From Ignavibacteria bacterium (GTDB lineage: Bacteria > Bacteroidota > Ignavibacteria > Tepidaquicellales > OLB5), in NCBI GenBank assembly GCA_030835025.1, contig JAUQWS010000071.1:103730-167729 (forward strand): a stretch of DNA of 64,000 bases, in the 5' to 3' direction. Position 1 is the first letter of the stretch. The number at the start of each line of letters is the position of its first letter. Positions 15,768 to 25,606 of this stretch are shown here, one piece after another. Below the pieces are notes generated by a model. That model was not told the origin of the DNA. It saw nothing but the letters and a program-made list of their open reading frames with translations, and made no database searches. A program made the translations under genes and the position numbers.

Positions 15768-15794
15768 CCTGGCAGGTTCTAAAAACCTGCCAGG
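15768..15794. repeat. REP palindrome downstream of the RAYT
   Basis: CCTGGCAGGTT / AACCTGCCAGG, an 11-bp perfect stem with the 5-base loop CTAAA. It shares its core with the upstream palindrome, in the opposite arm order. Confidence 0.88.
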
Positions 15795-15815
15795 ATTGCT
15801 AATTGAAACAATTTG

Positions 15816-17183
15816 ATGCAAAATAACATTACAATCGTTGGTGCCGGACTCGCCGGTTCACTCCTTGCAGTCTACCTTGCACAAAAGGGGTACACCGTTA
15901 ACGTATATGAGCGCAGGGGAGATATGCGCAAAGCCGATACCGGCGGCGGGAAATCTATCAACCTGGCGCTTTCCACGCGCGGCATACACGCGCTGAAGGA
16001 AGTTGGGTTATATGAAAAGATAAAAGAGATCGCAATTCCGATGTATGGCAGGATGATCCACTCCATTGACGGCAAAACTCAGCTTCAGCCTTACGGCAGG
16101 GATATGAGTGAATACATCAATTCGGTTTCACGGGCAGAGCTTAACAAAATGCTTATGGATCTTGCCGAAGAATACCCCGGCGTAAAAATGCATTTCAATA
16201 TGAGATGCACGGGAATGGATTTAAGTGCATGTGAGATCCACTATCATAACCACGAAACAAGTGCAGACCAAAAGATAAAAAGCAATGTGACCATTGCAAC
16301 AGATGGTGCAACATCAGCCATCAGGATGGAAATGCTTAAGATTCCGCGCTTCAATTTCTCGCAAGTATATGAAAATTATGGATATAAGGAGCTGCACATT
16401 CCCCCAAGATCCGGTGGCTCTTTCCAAATGGAAACTAATGCTCTCCATATCTGGCCGAGAGGTTCATTCATGCTCATTGCGCTCCCGAACATGGATGGCA
16501 GCTTTACCTGCACTCTGTTTCTGGCTTATGATTCTTCTTTAGGAGGAATTAACAGCTTTGAGCATCTCGATTCAAAAGAGAAGGTAACGGAGTTCTTTAA
16601 GAAAAACTTCACTGATGCACTGGAACTAATGCCGACGCTGCTGGAGGATTTCTTTCATAACCCAACAGGTACCTTAATGACAGTGAAATGTTACCCGTGG
16701 GTTATGGGCGGAAAACTGGCTTTGCTTGGAGATGCATGTCATGCAATTGTTCCTTTTTTCGGGCAGGGCATGAATGCGGCTTTCGAAGACTGCATCTATC
16801 TTAATGAATGCATCGGTAAACACAGCGGCAATTGGGAAAAGATATTCAGTGAATACCAGGAACTCCGCAAAGCAAACACAGATGCAATTGCTGACCTTGC
16901 ACAGGAGAACTTCATCGAAATGCGCGATCTTGTTGCCGATGCCCGGTTTCAGCTTAAGAAGAAAATTGAATCAGAGCTTTATAAGATCTACCCCGATACT
17001 TTTGTTCCCAAATATACCATGGTTACCTTCCTCAGGATTCCCTACAGCACAGCCTTAAAGAGAGGTAGAATTCAGGAAAGTATACTTAATGAACTCAGTG
17101 CAGGCATAAAAAAACCTGAAGAGTTTGATAAGGCAAAGGCAGATAAACTTATAAAAGAAAATCTTGAAAACCTTCAATCATAA
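15816..17183 (+). CDS. kmo: kynurenine 3-monooxygenase
   Basis: A 455-residue flavoprotein hydroxylase. The FAD-binding GxGxxG is at the N-terminus (ITIVGAGLAGSLLAVYLA), followed by YERRGDMRKADTGGGKSINLALSTRG, a KMO hallmark. The second FAD motif is LLGDACHAIVPFFGQGMNAAFEDC near residue 305. It adds a hydroxyl to kynurenine using NADPH and O2, giving 3-hydroxykynurenine. I chose the ATG at 15816 over a TTG one codon upstream. A partly hydrophobic C-terminal region contains TMVTFLRIPYSTALKRG. It closes the kynurenine cluster; its message may be cut off from kynureninase by the inserted RAYT and hairpins. Confidence 0.95.
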   Translation: MQNNITIVGAGLAGSLLAVYLAQKGYTVNVYERRGDMRKADTGGGKSINLALSTRGIHALKEVGLYEKIKEIAIPMYGRMIHSIDGKTQLQPYGRDMSEYINSVSRAELNKMLMDLAEEYPGVKMHFNMRCTGMDLSACEIHYHNHETSADQKIKSNVTIATDGATSAIRMEMLKIPRFNFSQVYENYGYKELHIPPRSGGSFQMETNALHIWPRGSFMLIALPNMDGSFTCTLFLAYDSSLGGINSFEHLDSKEKVTEFFKKNFTDALELMPTLLEDFFHNPTGTLMTVKCYPWVMGGKLALLGDACHAIVPFFGQGMNAAFEDCIYLNECIGKHSGNWEKIFSEYQELRKANTDAIADLAQENFIEMRDLVADARFQLKKKIESELYKIYPDTFVPKYTMVTFLRIPYSTALKRGRIQESILNELSAGIKKPEEFDKAKADKLIKENLENLQS

Positions 17184-17208
17184 AATTAACTATTTTCACA
17201 CATATAAC

Positions 17209-17913
17209 ATGCGGACCATAAGAACATTGAACTTAACGATTACCGGAATCTCTAAGCACTCTATTAGTATGCTGCTGTTCATTTTATTAGCGGTATTTTT
17301 TGCAGGCTGCCTCAACCTTGAACAAAAGACTGTTCTTAAGCAGGACGGCTCCGGAACTATGAAGATCCACTACTGGTCAAAGATCTCAAATCTGAATATC
17401 AGTAAAGATATCGGAGGCTTCAGTTTTGATGAATCCCGTGCCAGGCAGAACTTTTCCTCACCGAATACGGAAATTATCAACTCTAAGCTTGAAGAGAATA
17501 TGAATGACTCTACTTCACATATGAATGTGGAGCTTAAGTTCAAAGATATAAATCAGCTCAGCAGTGCAGCGGGATTTAAAACAGTGAGGGTCTCATGGAA
17601 AGAAACGGGCGGCGGAATGGAGTTTTCATATACAATCCCCGAAGACAGTTCAAACTCGCATAATGTTTATGTAAAAAGCTCTAAGCTGATCTACGAAGTA
17701 GAATTCCCCGCAGAGGTCAAAGAAACCAACGGCACAAAAAACGGTAATAAAGTTGTGTGGAACAGAACAATCGCAGATCTTAAAACAGACCTGGTAATGA
17801 CTGCTATTGTGGAGAAAGAAGGGAGATCCTGCGGACTCTTCGGTGTGGAGTTCCCGCTCCTGGCTCTTGCAGGCATCATAATGATCTCAATAAAGGCAAA
17901 GAAAAAAAAGTAA
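17209..17913 (+). CDS. lipoprotein with C-terminal membrane anchor (LppM-like)
   Basis: 234 residues from the ATG at 17209. A long signal segment (MLLFILLAVFFAGC) ends in the lipobox FAGC, followed by a soluble domain beginning LNLEQKTVLKQDGSGTMKIHYWSK. The C-terminus is a hydrophobic stretch (LLALAGIIMISI) and a KAKKKK tail, so the protein is lipid-anchored at one end and probably membrane-spanning at the other. The layout resembles LppM/DUF3153-type proteins, whose role is unknown. A longer frame from a TTG inside the upstream kmo gene is rejected. Confidence 0.65.
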   Translation: MRTIRTLNLTITGISKHSISMLLFILLAVFFAGCLNLEQKTVLKQDGSGTMKIHYWSKISNLNISKDIGGFSFDESRARQNFSSPNTEIINSKLEENMNDSTSHMNVELKFKDINQLSSAAGFKTVRVSWKETGGGMEFSYTIPEDSSNSHNVYVKSSKLIYEVEFPAEVKETNGTKNGNKVVWNRTIADLKTDLVMTAIVEKEGRSCGLFGVEFPLLALAGIIMISIKAKKKK

Positions 17914-18053
17914 TTCACTTTACCAAAAATTTTTCACTTCCAATCAACAGAAGCAAACCGCTTTCCGCCGCTTAATTTACGGGCGCGATAAGACTTTATT
18001 CTTTAACTTAATTTGGTGATTTTGCATCATAAGAAAGAAACATTAAACTGAAA

Positions 18054-20618
18054 ATGAATAAGCGAATTCTGATTTCAACTATCCTTTTATTGATTGTAAG
18101 TATCGGTATTTACATAAGTTATGGCACAAATTATGAAACCGGACAGGCAATTTTGAAAGTAAAAAAGCAGGCTCCGGGCGATTGGTTCTACCTCCAGCGT
18201 GCATATCCTTTTGAGGATATTCCCTACGAAAAATACTTTGCTGCAATAGAAGAAAAAAAGGTTATGGAGCAAACGGATAACCCTACTTCCCAGGTTGCGT
18301 GGGTTCCTAATGGTCCTTACAACATTGGCGGCAGAATTACAGCCATTGCAGTCAATCCGTCAAATCCAAGCATTATAATTGTTGGCGCAGCTGCAGGCGG
18401 AATATTTAAGACAACAAACGGGGGAGTGAACTGGTCTGCTAAGACCGATAACTGGCCAAGCCTTTCCGTGGGTGCACTCGTAATGCATCCTTCAAATCCT
18501 AACATAATATACTGCGGCACAGGCGAAGGAAACAGCGCTATTGACGTTTACCCCGGTTTTGGTGTGCTTAAATCTACCGATATGGGTGATACGTGGAATA
18601 TTGTTGGCTTAACCGAGGCTCTGCATATTCCCTCAATGGATATTCACCCGCTTAACCCGAACATACTCTATGCATCTGTTATGGCATTCCGCTCGTTCGG
18701 GCAGAATAAAGGAATATACAAATCAACCAATGGCGGTGTGAACTGGACGCGAATGCTTTTTGTTTCGGATTCAACTTCGGGAGTTGACGTGAAAGTTTCG
18801 CCGGATGAGCTGAATACTGTTTATGCCGCAATGTGGGAGCGAATCAGAACGCCTCCCTCTATTTCTAAAACGGGCGGTATCTCCAGCGGTCTTTACCGCT
18901 CATCAAACGGGGGAGCTAACTGGCAGCTGCTTGGTACATCTCAGGGAATCCCGGCACCCGCAGCCACAACAGGAAGGATTAGCATTGCAGTAGCGCGCTC
19001 TAACCCGAATTTTGTTTACTCTGTTTTCAGAACAACGACAGGAAATAATATCAGCGGAATTTATAAATCAACAAATAAAGGATTGAACTGGACTTCAATG
19101 TCAATGTCCGGGGTTCAGTCCTCCGGGTTTGACTGGTATTTTGGGCTTCTGGAAGTTGATCCGGCAAATCCGAACACTGTTTATGTAGGCAGCATTGACC
19201 TGTTCAGATCAACTAACGGCACTAACTGGGTAAACCTTACAAACTCATACTCAGGAACTTTTGACCAGCAGCACCCCGATCAGCATGTACTGTGGATAAA
19301 CCCTGCAAACTCATCTAATCTGATAGTTGGTAATGACGGCGGTGTGTTTACATCTCAAACCGGCGCAGCTCCGTGGACTAAAAGCTATGACCTGCCGATA
19401 ACGCAATTCTACGCTACTGATATTGATGAGCTTAATCCTCAGCGCAAGATCGGCGGCTCGCAGGATAACGGTTCCAAGATAACCTATACAGGTTCTACTT
19501 CCAACTGGGAAGTAATTTACGGCGGCGACGGTTTTACGGCGCATGTTGATTATACAAATTCAAATATTATATACTGCACCTCGCAAAACGGCGGACTGGG
19601 CAGGAGCACAAATAACGGTGCGAGTTTTACAAGTATTACTGCCGGACTTTCAGGCAGGTTCAACTGGTCAACTCCTTACATACTCGATATCCAGAACCCT
19701 GCAATACTTTATGTTGGCAGCCATATGCTCTTCCGCTCCACCAACCGCGGTTCATCGTGGAGCGCCATAAGCGGTGACCTGACGCGCGGGCCCAACGGCA
19801 GGCTTGGAACTATTACATGTATTACCAGCGGTGTGCTTGGCAGCGGCGAAAGGGTAATTTACACGGGTACTGATGATGCGAAGATATCCGTCACAACAAA
19901 CTCAGGCGTAAACTGGGCAGATGTTACAGGATTCCTTCCAAACAGGTATGTTACAGATATAATTTGCGACAGGAGGAATCCCGCAATAGCCTTTGTTACG
20001 CTCAGCGGGTTTAACATAGATAATACCAATACACATGTTTTCAGGACAACGGACTATGGCGCAAGCTGGTCCAATATTTCAGGCAACCTGCTTAATGTTC
20101 CGGTCAATTCTGTGATTGTTGACCACGTGAGGGATTCAGTTCTCTTTATAGGATGTGATGCAGGGGTTTATTACACAACGAACCTTGGAACGACATGGGC
20201 AATACTCGGAACCGGTTTGCCGAACGCACCCGTGTTTGATATTAATTACCATGCAGGTTCGCAGATACTCTGTGCCGGGACTCACGGCAGATCGATGTTC
20301 GAAATAAGTGTAGCAAATATTCCCATCGGCATCATCAGCAGCTCTGAAGTTGCGGATAAATACTCTCTTGGGCAGAATTACCCGAACCCGTTCAATCCAA
20401 AGACCATAATAAAATTCAGCATACCTGAAGCCGATTATGTAAGTCTGAAAATATATGATATTAACGGCAGGGAAACTGCAGTGCTCATCAGCAAAAACAT
20501 GATTAAAGGCGAGTACACTTATGAATTTGACGGTGCAAGCCTTTCAAGCGGTATATATTTCTACACATTAAAGACCGAACAATTCTCATCCACTAGAAAG
20601 ATGATCCTTGTTAAGTAA
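18054..20618 (+). CDS. secreted BNR/sortilin-like beta-propeller protein with T9SS sorting domain
   Basis: 854 residues. An N-terminal signal anchor (ILISTILLLIVSIGIYIS) is followed by many repeats of the type NPNIIYxGxGEG...GxxKSTxxGxNW, the Asp-box/BNR signature of sialidase- and Vps10-type propellers; Asp is often replaced by Asn or Thr. From about residue 770 a type A T9SS sorting domain begins at GQNYPNPFNPKTIIKFSIP and ends with SSGIYFYTLKTEQFSSTRKMILVK. The protein should be exported by type IX secretion and attached to or released from the surface. Sialidase activity is not implied: a catalytic set is not evident. Confidence 0.85.
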   Translation: MNKRILISTILLLIVSIGIYISYGTNYETGQAILKVKKQAPGDWFYLQRAYPFEDIPYEKYFAAIEEKKVMEQTDNPTSQVAWVPNGPYNIGGRITAIAVNPSNPSIIIVGAAAGGIFKTTNGGVNWSAKTDNWPSLSVGALVMHPSNPNIIYCGTGEGNSAIDVYPGFGVLKSTDMGDTWNIVGLTEALHIPSMDIHPLNPNILYASVMAFRSFGQNKGIYKSTNGGVNWTRMLFVSDSTSGVDVKVSPDELNTVYAAMWERIRTPPSISKTGGISSGLYRSSNGGANWQLLGTSQGIPAPAATTGRISIAVARSNPNFVYSVFRTTTGNNISGIYKSTNKGLNWTSMSMSGVQSSGFDWYFGLLEVDPANPNTVYVGSIDLFRSTNGTNWVNLTNSYSGTFDQQHPDQHVLWINPANSSNLIVGNDGGVFTSQTGAAPWTKSYDLPITQFYATDIDELNPQRKIGGSQDNGSKITYTGSTSNWEVIYGGDGFTAHVDYTNSNIIYCTSQNGGLGRSTNNGASFTSITAGLSGRFNWSTPYILDIQNPAILYVGSHMLFRSTNRGSSWSAISGDLTRGPNGRLGTITCITSGVLGSGERVIYTGTDDAKISVTTNSGVNWADVTGFLPNRYVTDIICDRRNPAIAFVTLSGFNIDNTNTHVFRTTDYGASWSNISGNLLNVPVNSVIVDHVRDSVLFIGCDAGVYYTTNLGTTWAILGTGLPNAPVFDINYHAGSQILCAGTHGRSMFEISVANIPIGIISSSEVADKYSLGQNYPNPFNPKTIIKFSIPEADYVSLKIYDINGRETAVLISKNMIKGEYTYEFDGASLSSGIYFYTLKTEQFSSTRKMILVK

Positions 20619-20639
20619 GATCATTTTCCGGCAAACAAT

Positions 20640-20665
20640 AAAAGACGACTTACCGGTCGTCTTTT
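20640..20665. terminator. bidirectional terminator between convergent T9SS genes
   Basis: The perfect 10-bp stem AAAAGACGAC / GTCGTCTTTT with loop TTACCG gives a T-rich 3' arm on both strands. It serves the BNR gene (plus) and can serve the beta-helix gene (minus). Confidence 0.8.
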
Positions 20666-20733
20666 ATTGAAGTCCCTCTGTTTTTTGTATTTTTTACTTT
20701 CCAGCGTTACTTGCTGGTCTCGGACTGGCGGGA

Positions 20734-23700
20734 TTATTTCAAAAGCACCATCTTCTTCACATCCCTGAATTCCCCGTTGTTGGTGTTATCACCAACAACA
20801 AGTTCGTAGAAATACAGCCCCGATGCAAGATTTGTTCCGTCAAATCTTACTTCATAACTCCCTGCAGTTTTGTATTCATTTAAAGTAAATACTTCCCTGC
20901 CCAACAGATCGTATACTTTGATAGTGACTGCATTATCAGCCGGAATATCGTACTTGATCATCGTTATCGGATTGAAAGGATTCGGGTAGTTTTGATGAAG
21001 CTTAAATGCAAACGGTAAAGTGCTGTTTGTTCTTGTTTGATCGTTCTTTATATCTTTGCCAAGAATTAAAGCAAGAATGTTTGCTTTGTGTTCGTTTGAG
21101 CCTGCTGTACCCTGAGTATTATCGCCCTGTATCATATTGGTTAAGCACATAGCATTGAGCAAAGCATGAAGCCCTTTTGAAGTGTTGGGATAATTCTGGT
21201 AAATAGTATTGTAATCAGATATTGCATCTTCTATCATTCCCTGTTTTACTTTAGATTTTATCCTGTAATCTTCTGATGTTTCCCTTACGCCTGCAGGGTA
21301 ACTTGTATCAGACCTTATGCTGTTGTAATAGCTCTGTGCAGTCTGGTAAACTGAAACAGGGCTGTTTGCTTTCTCAAGACAGTTAAATATCCTTGAAAGA
21401 GATACAGGTGCATAAAATGAAGTCCTGTAATCTGAAATGACGTTTTTGTACTTGTTTACTGCAATTACATAATTGCCGTTCATTTCATTATTATAAGCCT
21501 GCATGAATAAAGATGCAGCACTTGGGTTGTCACCCAAGTCCTTCACGAATACCGTATCATATAATCCAAAACCAAGAGAATTAAGGTCGTAATAGTCAGT
21601 TCCGGGCAGTTCCGAACCGTCATAAGCCGGGTTGTACTCAAATGATGAGCCTGAAACATCAAATAGCGATTGCTCCGGCGGGTCATCATACCAGTTATTT
21701 ACCGTAAAGTTTATGAATGAAGCCAGAATACCGCTCATATAAACTGAGCCGTTTACATTGGTTACATTATAGCCTGAATCCATCATTGGGTATGCATATT
21801 CTTCGAATGTTATGCCTGCTTCTGTTGGTTCACCTGAAATGAAGTTATTACCGCCGAGCCAAAGAAGAGTCGAACCTGAAACAACAGGCCTCATTACAGG
21901 TACAGAATATGCAGTAAGTTCCATGTTCTTGGTCTGGGCGTCTGAGAATGTGTTTTTGAACATATAAGGAGATGAATAATAACAGGAAACCGATCTATCG
22001 TAATTATACACCCTATTATATTCAATTGTACCGTTTGAATTGTCTAATGAAATACCAATACCTGTATTTGTAATCCCGTTCAGTGTATTTCGGGCAATGT
22101 AGGGTGATGACTGAATTACTGTAATGCCAGTTTCTGCATAATTTACAGTATTATCTACAATTATTACACCGTTTACAGGGCAGTATTCTACAATGAAAGC
22201 AGAAGTAAATCCTCCTGTAGATGTTTTTACCATATCACAGCCTTTAACAAGCACATTCTGGCTGTTATTGGCATAAACACAATTAAGTATTGCAGTTGAT
22301 GTTGAGTTCTTGAATGTACAGTTTTCAATCAAAGTTGCAGGTACCGGATCATTTATACCCGAAATTACTTTATTTTCAATATTTATTCCGCTTGCAGCAT
22401 TTTGGAAAGTACAGTTTCTCAATGTATCTCTTGAAAGGCCGCTCAGATAAATACCGGACCAAACATCCGAAGAATCATAGCTGACAAATCTGCAGTTATT
22501 TGCATTTATCCTTGCGCCATCCTGAAATATCAGTTTTGAACCTTTACCGAATTTGATCGTTGAGTTGTCTTTACAGGTCAAGGCTGTTTCAGTTCCCTCA
22601 AAAATGTAAGAGGTACTATCAGGGATCTCAAATGTTGCATCTTCATCAATCACGAACTTTACACTGTCATCAACAATATTATCAGTGCATGGACTTATAT
22701 TGCAACTCGGAAATTTAACTATACCCTGTACAATAAATTGACCAGCTCCGGAAATTCTGCCCCCACGATTACAAAATCTGCTACCTCCTTCCATTATGAC
22801 TTTTGAGCCATTCCCTATGACAAGTTTACTGTAACATTCAAGCACCAGCCAATTGGAATTCTCTATTTTAAGCTGAGCATTACCATTATAAAGCAGGAGC
22901 ACGCTATTTTCCTTCAGATATACTTGATTATACCATGAGGGCTCCTGTGAAATCTCTGAGTCATAGAGTACCGATACGGTACAAGCGGGGTTTACTTTTA
23001 ATGTGCAGCCTTGTGATATTACTATTTGTGTCGGTGCTTCATATCTTTCTCCTTCATGGATAAAAAGTCTTGTTCTGATATTTTTATCAATCGTAAGATT
23101 TAATGACAGTCTGCCGGTTCCGTAGCCACCCAAGAAGTTTGCATTTATAAAACTCTCATTTCCGCAGTCTTGTCTAAAGTCTTGAGGCAATAAAGTATAT
23201 GTATTATTTTCATCGTCAGTATAGACATAGTTTCCGTAATTTTTAGCTCTGATTGTTCCGCACCAGTTGTCTTCCCATGATTTTATGTGTTTATTAGTTG
23301 CGTTTATGTTTCTTTCACCACAAGTTGACGGCCAAGTATACATAATCCTTGGTCCCCCACCAAGTGAGTCATCATAATAAATGAGATTAAGGTCACCAAA
23401 ATTGCTTGCATCAAATTCAATGAGGCAAGTATCTGTTCCAATACCCCAATGAAATTCCACCTTATACATTCCATAAGCGAATATACCCTGAGATCCGTCA
23501 GATTGTGCATCTCTTTCATGTTGAAAACCGACAGAATTACCTGGGTTTAAAGTATGTGAAATTACTGTTGAATATATCCATGTCTGGTTCAAAGTATCCC
23601 ATACCCTACTTCTATTCCCCGTAGTAGCATAATTGTACACTGTATTCCCAGTATTATCACCATATTTTGTGTGCAAATCATAAAAACCGTTTGAATTCAT

Positions 23701-23868
23701 AATCATACTAACTGGGTAAATCACTATCTCTAAATTTCTTCCATATATTGAATTGTTTTTGAAGCCAACTTCATCTACAACAGGTGGCGGGTCACCATCT
23801 TGAGTAAGACTAGTTTTGGTCAAAATCAATACAATGAAAATGACCATAAGATACTTAAATGTTCTCAT
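20734..23868 (-). CDS. secreted parallel beta-helix protein with T9SS sorting domain
   Basis: 1044 residues from the ATG at 23868. The signal peptide is RTFKYLMVIFIVLILTKTSLTQ. A long central region of short Asn/Ser/Gly-rich turns follows (KGCDMVKTSTGG, IENCTFKNSTST, NSNGTIEYNRVYNYD), as in right-handed beta-helix (PbH1) proteins. A mostly helical section near residues 800-930 comes next (ALLNAMCLTNMIQG), then the type A T9SS domain HQNYPNPFNPITMIKYDIP to the C-terminus KKMVLLK. It is predicted to be a surface-exposed structural or carbohydrate-related protein. GGAG lies 9 bases before the ATG; a TTG two codons earlier is less likely. Confidence 0.8.
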   Translation of the reverse strand: MRTFKYLMVIFIVLILTKTSLTQDGDPPPVVDEVGFKNNSIYGRNLEIVIYPVSMIMNSNGFYDLHTKYGDNTGNTVYNYATTGNRSRVWDTLNQTWIYSTVISHTLNPGNSVGFQHERDAQSDGSQGIFAYGMYKVEFHWGIGTDTCLIEFDASNFGDLNLIYYDDSLGGGPRIMYTWPSTCGERNINATNKHIKSWEDNWCGTIRAKNYGNYVYTDDENNTYTLLPQDFRQDCGNESFINANFLGGYGTGRLSLNLTIDKNIRTRLFIHEGERYEAPTQIVISQGCTLKVNPACTVSVLYDSEISQEPSWYNQVYLKENSVLLLYNGNAQLKIENSNWLVLECYSKLVIGNGSKVIMEGGSRFCNRGGRISGAGQFIVQGIVKFPSCNISPCTDNIVDDSVKFVIDEDATFEIPDSTSYIFEGTETALTCKDNSTIKFGKGSKLIFQDGARINANNCRFVSYDSSDVWSGIYLSGLSRDTLRNCTFQNAASGINIENKVISGINDPVPATLIENCTFKNSTSTAILNCVYANNSQNVLVKGCDMVKTSTGGFTSAFIVEYCPVNGVIIVDNTVNYAETGITVIQSSPYIARNTLNGITNTGIGISLDNSNGTIEYNRVYNYDRSVSCYYSSPYMFKNTFSDAQTKNMELTAYSVPVMRPVVSGSTLLWLGGNNFISGEPTEAGITFEEYAYPMMDSGYNVTNVNGSVYMSGILASFINFTVNNWYDDPPEQSLFDVSGSSFEYNPAYDGSELPGTDYYDLNSLGFGLYDTVFVKDLGDNPSAASLFMQAYNNEMNGNYVIAVNKYKNVISDYRTSFYAPVSLSRIFNCLEKANSPVSVYQTAQSYYNSIRSDTSYPAGVRETSEDYRIKSKVKQGMIEDAISDYNTIYQNYPNTSKGLHALLNAMCLTNMIQGDNTQGTAGSNEHKANILALILGKDIKNDQTRTNSTLPFAFKLHQNYPNPFNPITMIKYDIPADNAVTIKVYDLLGREVFTLNEYKTAGSYEVRFDGTNLASGLYFYELVVGDNTNNGEFRDVKKMVLLK

Positions 23869-23934
23869 TTTCAATTTCTCCGTTATGTAAAGATATTTGC
23901 CCTAAGTTACTAGGTTTACCTGAATATCAGGATA

Positions 23935-25431
23935 TTATTTCATTAGTACGAGTTTTTGAGTTTGAATAAAGCCCGGTCCCGCCTGAAGAGTTATGAAGTA
24001 TACCCCTGATGATAAGTCTAGATTTTGAGAAGAAAATTTGTAATGATATGTCCCTGCTAATTTGTTTTCATTCAATAAGATATCAATCAATCTTCCTGTT
24101 ACATCATATAGTGAAAGCATCACGCGGGTGGATTTAGGAATCTCAAATCTTAATACAGTTTCTGGGTTAAACGGATTTGGATAAGCAGGATTCAACTTAA
24201 ACAATTTGGGAATTATATTTTCATAATTAATTATTCCGATCGGCGGAAAGTTGAGCATACTGTCTGTTCTGACGACATATACATCCGTTGAATCATTGTC
24301 AGTAAGTTCGGAATGTCCTGCAAAAATCAGGTCACCATTTGCAGCAGGCAGAATTGAATTCAGCCAGATATATCCGGCAGAGTATGGAGTTGTTACAATT
24401 TTTTCTTTGATGATATTTCCAAGTGAATCTGTTATCAATATCTTTGAACTTAATATTTCAAAGGTAGAATCCCGGGTCAATGTAAATAAATACCTGTTCG
24501 AACTCAAAACATTCATATCCCATAAAGCCTCATTTTTTGTGGAGTGAAACCTTTTAACATATCTAACATTACCGGAGGTATCAATCTTCATGAAATATGC
24601 AACACTGGTTGCACCTGTTGTGTCGCCGGTTGTTCCGCCAATTAAATATCCCTTGTCAACTTTAATTATCTTCTTTGCATTGCCATCTATGCCATAAATT
24701 GTATATCTTTTATCCCACGAAATATTGCCTGACTCGTTTATCCTTGTAACTAAGACCTGCTGAGTATCAAGTATATCGTCCATTACTGCACCACAAAGCA
24801 CATATCCGCCATTATCCGCCAATTCCACTCCTTCGTATCCTCTATATTCGGTTGATGGATAAAGATGCTGCCACTGTAAATTACCCGAGGAATCAATCCT
24901 CATTGCATATCCATACCAGTCGCCACTCAAGCGCATGCCTGCTGCAATGTATCCCCCATCGATTGCTTTTTTAATATCAAAACACTGTACAAATCTAAGC
25001 CCGTAATTTTTCCACCATCTCAAATTTCCGTTTGAATCGAATCTTGCAGTAAAAGAAGTATCGCCATCGCCGGTAATCACACATCCGCCATTTCCATCCG
25101 AAACACTTGTTTGACCGAAAATCTGACCTTCCCATCCATTGATTTTTGTCCAGATCGTATCTCCGTATTGGTTTAGCTTCAGTACATAAAGGTATCTTAT
25201 GAATGGATTTGTTGTATGATATGTATAACCAACAACATAGAAATTGTTTCCATCTGAAGGGCAAAGACTGTTTGCTCCTTCCTTATATTGAAATGGTCCG
25301 TCATAGGTTTTTTGCCATGTTATTGATTGGCTCCAACAATTACCAAATATTAAGAAGAAATAAATGATGCAAAGCAAAATACATGATCTGCAATTTGTTT
25401 TGGCATTTCGTATTGGCTTACATACGTACAT
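23935..25431 (-). CDS. secreted propeller-like protein with T9SS sorting domain
   Basis: 498 residues from the ATG at 25431. A signal peptide (CILLCIIYFFLIFGNCWSQS) is followed by six or seven repeats of the form WxKxYG/DxxxxAxDGGYIxAGxxxxD...RxDSSGNLxW. This repeat type is common in Ignavibacteria secreted proteins annotated as 'T9SS type A sorting domain-containing'. The C-terminal sorting domain starts NPAYPNPFNPETVLRFEIP and ends QTQKLVLMK. No enzymatic motif is seen. It sits 66 bases downstream of the beta-helix gene start and may have its own promoter. Confidence 0.75.
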   Translation of the reverse strand: MYVCKPIRNAKTNCRSCILLCIIYFFLIFGNCWSQSITWQKTYDGPFQYKEGANSLCPSDGNNFYVVGYTYHTTNPFIRYLYVLKLNQYGDTIWTKINGWEGQIFGQTSVSDGNGGCVITGDGDTSFTARFDSNGNLRWWKNYGLRFVQCFDIKKAIDGGYIAAGMRLSGDWYGYAMRIDSSGNLQWQHLYPSTEYRGYEGVELADNGGYVLCGAVMDDILDTQQVLVTRINESGNISWDKRYTIYGIDGNAKKIIKVDKGYLIGGTTGDTTGATSVAYFMKIDTSGNVRYVKRFHSTKNEALWDMNVLSSNRYLFTLTRDSTFEILSSKILITDSLGNIIKEKIVTTPYSAGYIWLNSILPAANGDLIFAGHSELTDNDSTDVYVVRTDSMLNFPPIGIINYENIIPKLFKLNPAYPNPFNPETVLRFEIPKSTRVMLSLYDVTGRLIDILLNENKLAGTYHYKFSSQNLDLSSGVYFITLQAGPGFIQTQKLVLMK

Positions 25432-25553
25432 AATATCTCTGTTTGAATTCTCCAGCAAGAGTCCCGCAGTATTTGAGTACTACAAAAATAATACAATTTA
25501 ATTCGCTTGACAAGATGAAAAGCAGCTATAAAATTGTAGCGGATAATAATCAT

Positions 25554-25578
25554 AAAAAAAGGCGACACTACGCCGCCT
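25554..25578 (-). terminator. Rho-independent terminator of the choice-of-anchor B operon
   Basis: On the minus strand, AGGCG-gcgtagtgt-CGCCT is followed by seven T residues (25560-25554). It lies about 30 bases after the stop of the gene at 25607-27028. Confidence 0.8.
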
Positions 25579-25606
25579 GATTTTCTTATTATTTGTCTTC
25601 AAAATT

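Noticed and set aside
9293..17183. Kynurenine genes as a de novo NAD pathway
   Set aside because: ACMSD is present and a quinolinate phosphoribosyltransferase is absent here, so breakdown is the better reading.
18054..20618. BNR-repeat protein called as a sialidase
   Set aside because: Asp-box-like repeats alone do not show activity; no catalytic Arg triad or Tyr/Glu pair could be placed.
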